Shown here: positions 6,946 through 12,021 of the stretch, piece after piece
Layout: each line of letters starts with the position of its first letter
Position numbering within the stretch: position 1 is the stretch's first letter
DNA from: Solobacterium sp.
GTDB taxonomy: Bacteria; Bacillota_I; Bacilli_A; Erysipelotrichales; Erysipelotrichaceae
Direction of reading: 5' to 3'
Assembly: GCA_017536845.1 (NCBI GenBank)
Contig: JAFWCP010000327.1
Span: forward strand, 1 to 12,021
Length of the DNA: 12,021 nt
Made by a program: the position numbers and the translations under genes
Notes under the pieces: generated by a model
Databases searched by the model: none
Seen by the model: only the letters and a program-made list of their open reading frames with translations
Told to the model about the DNA's origin: nothing

Positions 6946-6974
6946 TTGTAAATCTGCCCAAACACTGCTAATAT
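6946..6974 (+). promoter_or_regulatory. Promoter of the small frameshifted gene
   Basis: TTGTAA (6946-6951), a 17-base spacer and TAATAT (6969-6974) preceded by TGC (extended -10) form a credible sigma-A-type promoter with a start near 6981, about 37 bases before the ATG. Confidence 0.6.
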
Positions 6975-6997
6975 TCAGAATGATGGATTTGGGCAGA
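6953..6997. promoter_or_regulatory. Inverted repeat flanking the -10: putative operator or leader hairpin
   Basis: TCTGCCCAAA (6953-6962) and TTTGGGCAGA (6988-6997) are perfect 10-base inverted copies 25 bases apart. One arm sits between -35 and -10 and the other just after the predicted start. This fits a repressor site with arms about three helical turns apart. The regulator is unknown. Confidence 0.55.
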
Positions 6998-7017
6998 AGC
7001 CCTGAAAGGAAAAGAAT

Positions 7018-7486
7018 ATGGCAGATATTGTCTTGAATAAGGAACTTCATTTTACATATCCGGAAGGCTTCCATGAAATGGATGAGGCCGAACGTAAGAA
7101 ACTGAATTTCATCCAGGAAGGCCCCGGTATTGTCATCAGTGATCCTGACCGTCATATCATCGTCAGCATCGGCTGGAAGAAGAGCGGCATCGGTTCGCTG
7201 CTGCTGAGCCCGGATGATGTTGCCAGAAATATGGAAAAGACCGTCAGCAGAAGCATGGACAGCTTCAGCTACCAGGTTGGTGGCTTTGACCGGCGTCCGA
7301 TGGACGGTAACAGCCATCGGCTTTGACTATGTCTATGAGGCCAAGGGCATTCAGATGACCGGTTCTTCCTATGTCGCGGAAAAGGGCAGAACCTTCTATT
7401 ACTTCAACTTCTACGGCAGAACTGCCCGCAAGGCAGAAAACGAAGAAATCTGGGGCGACATGCTTGCTTCCGTCAGATGGGAATAA
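7018..7486 (+). pseudogene. Small conserved-looking protein gene split by a +1 frame change
   Basis: The ATG at 7018 has AAAGGA 7 bases upstream. The first frame encodes 102 residues and ends CTT TGA at 7321-7326. The next frame (+1) continues without a stop to 7486, giving an uninterrupted product of about 155 residues. The second half (starting near AIGFDYVYEAKG, then GRTFYYFNFYGR) has no good start of its own and reads as the natural continuation of the first, an alpha/beta protein without signal or membrane segment. Either one base was gained around 7308-7320, leaving a broken gene, or ribosomes shift at CTTTGAC. I do not recognise a function. It has its own promoter and terminator. A sequencing or assembly error is also possible. 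Confidence 0.7.
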
Positions 7487-7516
7487 GCACCACTTTTTCA
7501 GCAATCCGTACTACAG

Positions 7517-7539
7517 CGCCTGTATATGCAGGCGTTTTT
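7517..7539 (+). terminator. Rho-independent terminator
   Basis: CGCCTG (7517-7522) pairs with CAGGCG (7529-7534), with an extra T-G pair inside, followed by TTTTT. It lies 31 bases after the second-frame stop of the small gene and supports that stop as the true gene end. Confidence 0.88.
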
Positions 7540-7617
7540 GATTGAAGACATGAATGTGAATGCAAAGCTGCTATTGATACCTTAAAATGGTTTCCATAAA
7601 GATATGGAGGATACAAA

Positions 7618-8424
7618 ATGTTTCTGACCTGCCACTATTTCAGTTTTGCCCTTGGCCGCAATGTGGAACTGAATGTCGTCATTCCTACGCCGGAGGGGAA
7701 TGAACAGATTGCTGCTGCCGGCAAGGATATGCGGTATGACTATGAACACGGCCTTCCCGTTGTCTATCTTCTCCATGGTGCCTATGGCGACAACAGCTCC
7801 TGGATGCGTTTTTCTTCTGTGGAACGGTATCTGCAGGCTCATAACTGCATCGGTGTCATGGCCGGTGTGGAAAACAGCTTCTACCAGGACATGGCCCATG
7901 GCGGGAAGTATTTCACGTACATGACGGAAGAACTTCCGGCATATGTGACAAGGCTTTTCCCGGCTTCAAAGAAGCGTGAGGATACGTATATTGCCGGCCT
8001 GTCCATGGGCGGTTACGGGGCATGGTTCCTGGCTTTGTCAAGACCCGGCCTTTATGCCAAAGCAGCATCCATGTCCGGAGCCCTGGATATTGCCGCATTG
8101 TATGATTCGGTAAAGGACAAAGAAGATCCCAACAGTCCTTTCCGCTGGCGGGATATCTTCGGCGAGCGTGTGGACCATCTTGTGAGCGGGGCGTGTGACC
8201 TGTTTGCCCTGTATGAAAAGGACTGTGCGGACGGGTTGATCCCGCAGCTGTACCAGTCGTGCGGGGATCAGGATTTCCTGTTTAAAATGAATCAGGACGT
8301 CCATCAGCGGATGACAGCGCTTGGCGCTGATATCACCTATCACGAAGCACCCGGACATGACCATAACTGGGATTTCTGGGATCAGGACATCCGCCGTGTC
8401 CTTGACTGGTTCTTCAGGGAGTAG
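7618..8424 (+). CDS. Esterase of the esterase-D / tributyrin (acetyl) esterase type
   Basis: A 268-residue cytoplasmic alpha/beta hydrolase of usual length for the family. LLHGAYGDNSSW (51-62) is the oxyanion/HG motif, GLSMGGYGAW (127-136) the nucleophile elbow with Ser129, CGDQDFL (215-221) supplies the acid (Asp217 or Asp219), and GHDHNWDFWD (246-255) supplies the base, most likely His249 by comparison with S-formylglutathione hydrolases. Relatives hydrolyse short-chain esters, including acetyl groups on sugars. GGAGG lies 7 bases before the ATG. The next gene, a GH31 glycosidase, begins 3 bases after its stop, so a role in removing acyl groups from oligosaccharides is likely but inferred. 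No convincing promoter: TGCAAA (7561-7566), 16 bases, TAAAAT (7583-7588) is the best I see. S-formylglutathione hydrolase activity is less likely given the sugar context. Confidence 0.9.
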   Translation: MFLTCHYFSFALGRNVELNVVIPTPEGNEQIAAAGKDMRYDYEHGLPVVYLLHGAYGDNSSWMRFSSVERYLQAHNCIGVMAGVENSFYQDMAHGGKYFTYMTEELPAYVTRLFPASKKREDTYIAGLSMGGYGAWFLALSRPGLYAKAASMSGALDIAALYDSVKDKEDPNSPFRWRDIFGERVDHLVSGACDLFALYEKDCADGLIPQLYQSCGDQDFLFKMNQDVHQRMTALGADITYHEAPGHDHNWDFWDQDIRRVLDWFFRE

Positions 8425-8427
8425 GGT

Positions 8428-10968
8428 ATGCGGATCTGTTATCGAGCTGATAAGGTAGCCGAAAAAGACAATTATTACGCCGTCATGACGGACGGGGCGG
8501 AAATCCGCATCTGGTTCGTGAACGACGACATCCTGCGCATCCGGGCCGGATTTGACGGTGACTTTGCGGAGGATTCCTACAGCCTGGTCATGACCGCCTG
8601 GCCGTCCCTTACCGACGATGTGCTGAAGGAAGAAAGAAAACGGGTGGAAACGGCAGAAGCCGTACTCACCGATCATAAAGAAGAAGCAGTGATCCAGGGA
8701 AACCATCTCAGGGTGGTTGTGCATAAGCATCCCTTCCGTCTTGCTGTCTATGATACCGACCACACCCTTCTGCATGAAGACATTCCCGACCTTGCATACC
8801 GTGAGGATACCAACCGCCGCCGGAAACATACCGGCAGGATTGAAGAAGATGACCGCTTCTACGGGTTTGGCGAAAAGGGAGGGAACATCGATAAGGCGGA
8901 AGAGGTGCTGTTCATGGCACCGGGTGATGCCATGGGCTACAATGCGGAAAAGACCGATTCCCTCTACAAGCATATCCCGTTCTACATCAGGCTGCAGGGT
9001 TCCACCGGAAAGGCTGTCGGGTATTTCTACCACAATACGGCCGAATGCATGTTCAATATGGGCAGGGAGAAACGCAACTACTGGCATCGTTATTCCACCT
9101 ATACCACGGATGCCGGGGATATTGACCTGTTCCTGATTAACGGCCCTGCCATCAAGGATGTCATCATGCGCTATACGGACCTTACCGGGAAATCGGCAAT
9201 GCTGCCGAGGGGGGCTTTGGGGTATCTGGGATCTTCCATGTACTATCCCGAACTGCCGGAAGACTGTGATGATGCCATTCTGGAATTCATTGATACGGCA
9301 AAGGAAGAAGGGATTCCCATTGACGGTTTCCAGCTGTCATCCGGCTATTGTGCCATAGAAACCGAAGCCGGCATCAAACGCTGTACCTTTACCTGGAACC
9401 ATAAAAGGTTCAAAGACCCGGCAGACTGGTTTCATCAGATGCAGGAGAGAGGGATTGCCGTATCGGCCAACATCAAACCCGGCATGTTAACGGTCCATCC
9501 TTTGCTGGAAGAGATGAAGGCAAAGGGAATGTTCATCAAGGCAGATCCTGCTCTGGATGAAAGGTCTGACGGCAGGTATGAAGAATATGCGCAGGGGACG
9601 TGGTGGGGCGGCAAAGGCCTGTTTGTGGACTTTACCAGCCCGAAGGCACGGGAATGCTGGAAGCAGTATATCAAGGACAGCCTTCTTAAGTATGGCTGCA
9701 CCTCCATCTGGAATGACAACTGTGAATATGATTCACTGGTGGATCTGGATGCTGAAGTATGCCTGGAAGGAAAAGGCAGCACCATCGGGAAAAGCAAAGC
9801 GGTCATGGCCAACCTCATGTGCATGCTGTCCAATGAGGCAATGAAGGAATATGATCCCGGCCGACGTCCTTTCTCCGTCTGCCGTTCGGGCCATGCCGGG
9901 ATTCAGAGATATGCCCAGGTATGGGCAGGGGATAACCTGACCGGCTGGGATACCTTGAAATACAACATTGCGACCATTCTTGGCATGGGGTTGTCAGGGG
10001 TGGCCAATATGGGATGCGACATCGGCGGGTTCTATGGCGTATCGCCGGAACCGGAGCTATTTGTCCGCTGGGTGCAGAACGGCATCTTCTTCCCCCGGTT
10101 TTCCATCCATTCCACCAATACCGACAATACGGTTACAGAACCGTGGATGTACAGCGGATATAAGCATCTGATCAAGGATGCCATTGCCTTCCGCTATGCC
10201 ATGATCCCGTACCTGTATTCCCTGGAATACAGGGCACATGAAACAGGACTGCCGATCATGGCACCGCTGTTCCTCTTCCATCAGCACGATCCTGATACAT
10301 ATGCACAGGGCATTGATTTCCTCTGGGGGGAATATGTCCTTGTGGCCAATGTCGTGGAGAAAGGGCAGACGGCAAGACACGTCTATCTGCCGAAATGCAT
10401 GGATGAAAGGGAAAGGTGGTATGACTGGCAGACAAGGCAGGAGTATGCGGCCGGGACAGACATTGATGTCAGTGTTGACCTGTCTTCGGTGCCGATGTTT
10501 GTCAGAAGCGGTGCCATTGTCCCCATGTCCCTGCGGCCGCTGAATAACCTTGCAACAGAAACAGTGACGGATCTGAAGATCCTGTTTGCGCCGGATGTGG
10601 ACAGCAGTTTCACGATGTATGAGGATGATGGTATTTCCAATGACTATCTTACGGGGGGATACCTGAAAACGAAGATCGACGTTGCAGCAGGGGAGCAGAC
10701 AAGGATACGTTTCATGCATGAAGGCTCATATCAGACTGCTGTGGAACGTCTTCTGCTGGATGTCATCCACCGGGAAAAGGCACCTTACTACGTGCTGCTG
10801 GATGGCCGTGAAGTAAAGCATTATCTGCACCGCAGGAAATTTGAAGAAGCGGAAGAAGGCTGGTATTACAGCCAGACATTGAAATCCGTACAGGTGAAAT
10901 ATGCCAATCCCAAAGCAGACCATGAAGTGCTGATCAGCTTTGAGAACTTTGACATGATCGGCATGTAA
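8428..10968 (+). CDS. Glycoside hydrolase family 31 (alpha-glucosidase/xylosidase-like)
   Basis: An 846-residue GH31 enzyme of full length with no signal peptide. The N-terminal beta-sandwich (to about 250) contains DRFYGFGEKGG, followed by the barrel from PRGALGYLGS (260-269). The nucleophile motif is IWNDNCEYD with Asp430; the acid/base is Asp502 in WAGDN (499-503), preceded by RSGHAGIQRYAQ (486-497). HSTNTDNTVTEPW (561-573) closes the barrel, and C-terminal beta domains include FTMYEDDG. Relatives retain configuration while cutting alpha-linked glucose, xylose, galactose or similar from non-reducing ends; the substrate cannot be told here. Many relatives have Asn where this protein has Cys432. 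A GGGAG ribosome site lies inside the end of the esterase gene, 3 bases separate stop and ATG, and the two are therefore coupled. Cytoplasmic location implies that a transporter encoded elsewhere supplies the substrate. Confidence 0.93.
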   Translation: MRICYRADKVAEKDNYYAVMTDGAEIRIWFVNDDILRIRAGFDGDFAEDSYSLVMTAWPSLTDDVLKEERKRVETAEAVLTDHKEEAVIQGNHLRVVVHKHPFRLAVYDTDHTLLHEDIPDLAYREDTNRRRKHTGRIEEDDRFYGFGEKGGNIDKAEEVLFMAPGDAMGYNAEKTDSLYKHIPFYIRLQGSTGKAVGYFYHNTAECMFNMGREKRNYWHRYSTYTTDAGDIDLFLINGPAIKDVIMRYTDLTGKSAMLPRGALGYLGSSMYYPELPEDCDDAILEFIDTAKEEGIPIDGFQLSSGYCAIETEAGIKRCTFTWNHKRFKDPADWFHQMQERGIAVSANIKPGMLTVHPLLEEMKAKGMFIKADPALDERSDGRYEEYAQGTWWGGKGLFVDFTSPKARECWKQYIKDSLLKYGCTSIWNDNCEYDSLVDLDAEVCLEGKGSTIGKSKAVMANLMCMLSNEAMKEYDPGRRPFSVCRSGHAGIQRYAQVWAGDNLTGWDTLKYNIATILGMGLSGVANMGCDIGGFYGVSPEPELFVRWVQNGIFFPRFSIHSTNTDNTVTEPWMYSGYKHLIKDAIAFRYAMIPYLYSLEYRAHETGLPIMAPLFLFHQHDPDTYAQGIDFLWGEYVLVANVVEKGQTARHVYLPKCMDERERWYDWQTRQEYAAGTDIDVSVDLSSVPMFVRSGAIVPMSLRPLNNLATETVTDLKILFAPDVDSSFTMYEDDGISNDYLTGGYLKTKIDVAAGEQTRIRFMHEGSYQTAVERLLLDVIHREKAPYYVLLDGREVKHYLHRRKFEEAEEGWYYSQTLKSVQVKYANPKADHEVLISFENFDMIGM

Positions 10969-10984
10969 CACTGAAAAAGAAGGA

Positions 10985-11029
10985 TTCCGGCTCAGCATCT
11001 TTCAAAGATGGGCAGGAAGCTTTTCTTTT
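10985..11029 (+). terminator. Possible terminator of the esterase-GH31 operon
   Basis: TTCC...GGAA encloses CATCT/AGATG (10996-11010), followed by GCTTTTCTTTT. The stem has an internal loop and the T-run is interrupted, so the signal is weaker than the others here. A second weak dyad lies at 11047-11053 (CAGGAAT) with 11086-11092 (ATTCCTG). Nothing else is seen between 10969 and 11114. Confidence 0.45.
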
Positions 11030-11114
11030 CGGCTAATAATAACTTTCAGGAATAGACGCTTGTGCGTAAACTGTGAACGTAAAGAATTCCTGTCATTCTT
11101 TCTCTGCGGATATG

Positions 11115-11144
11115 AAAAGGCCTGTCCGTGTTGAGACAGGCCTT
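11115..11144 (-). terminator. Rho-independent terminator of the HAD gene
   Basis: On the minus strand a 10-bp perfect stem, AAGGCCTGTC with GACAGGCCTT and an 8-nt loop, runs into TTTT. It starts 14 bases past the HAD stop codon. Confidence 0.88.
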
Positions 11145-11158
11145 AGTGGTAAAAAGAA

Positions 11159-11809
11159 TCAGATTTCGCCGGCTGCGATGGCGTCCCTTGCGGCAAGCAG
11201 GTTATCGTAGATGGCATCTGCGATTTCCCGCATTTCATCGTTGGGTTCCTGGGTATCAGGAATCATGATCGTGCATCCGCCGGAAGCGTGGCCGGCCCTG
11301 ACGCCGTTGTAGGCATCTTCAAAGATGTAGCATTCTTCGGCGGGCAGGCCGATGAGCTCGGCTGCCTTCAGGAAGATGTCAGGGAAGGGTTTGCCCCTGG
11401 TCAGGGTAACGCCGCTTACCACGACATCCACAAAGGATTCCGTATTCGTGTTGGAAAGGTTTTTGCGGATCTGCGCTTCCGTGCTGCTGGATGCAACGGC
11501 AATCCTGTAGCCATTGTCACGGAAATAGGTCAGGATTTCATGGATGCCGGGCTTTTCCGGGGTGGAGTTTTCCAGGTAGGCATGGACACGGCCGGAGCAG
11601 TCCTTCGCAATGGGATGGCCGTCTTCCACGTGGTAGTACTTCTCAATCACGCTTGCCATAAGGTCCCCGCTTGTGCCGCAGATATCTTTACGGAACTGCG
11701 GGTCCAGTACAACATTCATCTCATCGGCGATTTCGGACCAGCACTTCTGCCAGACCTGTTCGGTATCGAACATCAGACCGTCCATATCAAAAATTACACC
11801 TTTTTTCAT
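11159..11809 (-). CDS. HAD-superfamily sugar-phosphatase / beta-phosphoglucomutase-like hydrolase
   Basis: A 216-residue soluble protein with all four HAD motifs: FDMDG (Asp8 nucleophile, Asp10), VASSS (105-109), GKPFPD with Lys140, and FEDAYNG (Glu164, Asp165) for magnesium. A helical cap (about 15-85) sits between motif I and the core, the C1-cap arrangement of the beta-phosphoglucomutase/phosphatase group. Phosphosugar or nucleotide dephosphorylation, or sugar-phosphate isomerisation, is possible; motifs alone do not decide. The ATG has AAGGAG 7 bases upstream. It has its own promoter and terminator and runs opposite to the glycosidase operon, so shared carbohydrate use is only suggestive. 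Confidence 0.9.
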   Translation of the reverse strand: MKKGVIFDMDGLMFDTEQVWQKCWSEIADEMNVVLDPQFRKDICGTSGDLMASVIEKYYHVEDGHPIAKDCSGRVHAYLENSTPEKPGIHEILTYFRDNGYRIAVASSSTEAQIRKNLSNTNTESFVDVVVSGVTLTRGKPFPDIFLKAAELIGLPAEECYIFEDAYNGVRAGHASGGCTIMIPDTQEPNDEMREIADAIYDNLLAARDAIAAGEI

Positions 11810-11811
11810 AA

Positions 11812-12021
11812 ATGCTCTCCTTATTTTCCTTTATTATACGAAACAAAAGACAGATTATAAAACAAAACATCGGTGCAGATCAGGAAAAATATAATGGATA
11901 TGCGTTTGATATTGCATGCATTGTTTTTGATCTTCGTACGGGATGCCTGGCAGAAGCCGAAAAAACTGACCGGCGTTCAGAAAATCTTTGTGAAGAGGCA
12001 GGAACCATATTGACGCATGCC
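11812..12021 (+). other. Right-edge region: open frame running off the window, not established as a gene
   Basis: On the plus strand a frame from an ATG at 11812 stays open for 70 codons to the window end. Its second half (from about 11890: YNGYAFDIACIVFDLRTG, then EKTDRRSENLCEEAG) looks protein-like. But the ATG lies inside the ribosome site and promoter of the opposite HAD gene and has no ribosome site of its own. A second frame from an ATG at 11894 encodes 39 residues with a hydrophobic start (LILHALFLIFV) and a basic tail, with AGGA 8 bases upstream and a TATAAT at 11890-11895 overlapping its start codon. Only one frame could be real, possibly neither; the larger one could be a gene remnant. 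Confidence 0.25.
11833..11861 (-). promoter_or_regulatory. Promoter of the HAD gene
   Basis: On the minus strand, TTTATA (11856-11861), a 17-base spacer and a perfect TATAAT (11833-11838) precede the ribosome site (11817-11822). Confidence 0.75.

Larger units (their letters stand above)
6682..7017. other. Intergenic region of 336 bases
   Basis: It holds the ATPase terminator (6767-6798) and the promoter/dyad of the next gene (6946-6997). Between them, about 6800-6945 is unremarkable apart from an imperfect hairpin around 6879-6902 (CCTG...AAAAACCGTTTTTT...CAGG). No reading frame with a ribosome site is seen. Confidence 0.7.

Noticed and set aside
8038..9087. 349-codon minus-strand frame
   Set aside because: It overlaps the well-supported esterase and GH31 genes and has no family motifs; it is a codon-bias shadow.
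10057..10719. 220-codon minus-strand frame
   Set aside because: Antisense to conserved GH31 motifs (including HSTNTDNTVTEPW), rich in Cys and His without a domain; a shadow.

Overview
The window looks like a chromosomal stretch from a low-to-mid-GC Firmicute, by eye close to half GC. Strong AAGGAG-type ribosome sites, compact rho-independent terminators, a Firmicute-type esterase/GH31 pair and a DUF1703-family ATPase point to a gut Firmicute. Erysipelotrichales is my best guess, but no phylogenetic marker gene is present to confirm it.

Layout from left to right. (1) Bases 1-600 hold a tandem array of about 167-bp units, each with three dyads built around GTCTCA/TGAGAC and CAGGCA/TGCCTG. It enters from the left edge and contains no gene. 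(2) A minus-strand operon (690-3076) encodes a predicted lipoprotein and then a DUF2974-like alpha/beta hydrolase, and ends at a strong terminator at 643-670. (3) Diverging from it is a MerR-family gene (3330-4838) whose DNA-binding head is joined to three membrane helices and a large outside domain. Its promoter has the 19-bp spacer and dyad typical of MerR targets, and a perfect 16-bp inverted repeat lies between the divergent genes. (4) A monocistronic AAA-ATPase/PD-(D/E)XK protein (5080-6681) follows. (5) A small gene (7018-7486) is interrupted by a +1 frame change; its first frame ends in CTTTGAC, the same heptamer used for recoding in RF2 genes. (6) A tightly coupled esterase-GH31 glycosidase operon (7618-10968) probably acts on imported, ester-decorated oligosaccharides. 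(7) A minus-strand HAD phosphatase/phosphomutase-like gene (11159-11809) has its own promoter and terminator. (8) The last 200 bases hold only weak, unproven reading frames running toward the right edge.

The most unusual parts are the hairpin array, where one stem changes on both arms between units so that pairing is kept, and the divergent lipoprotein/hydrolase versus membrane-MerR locus, which has the architecture of an envelope-sensing one-component switch. The carbohydrate genes look like ordinary accessory catabolism. Strand changes and terminators split the window into at least six transcription units.
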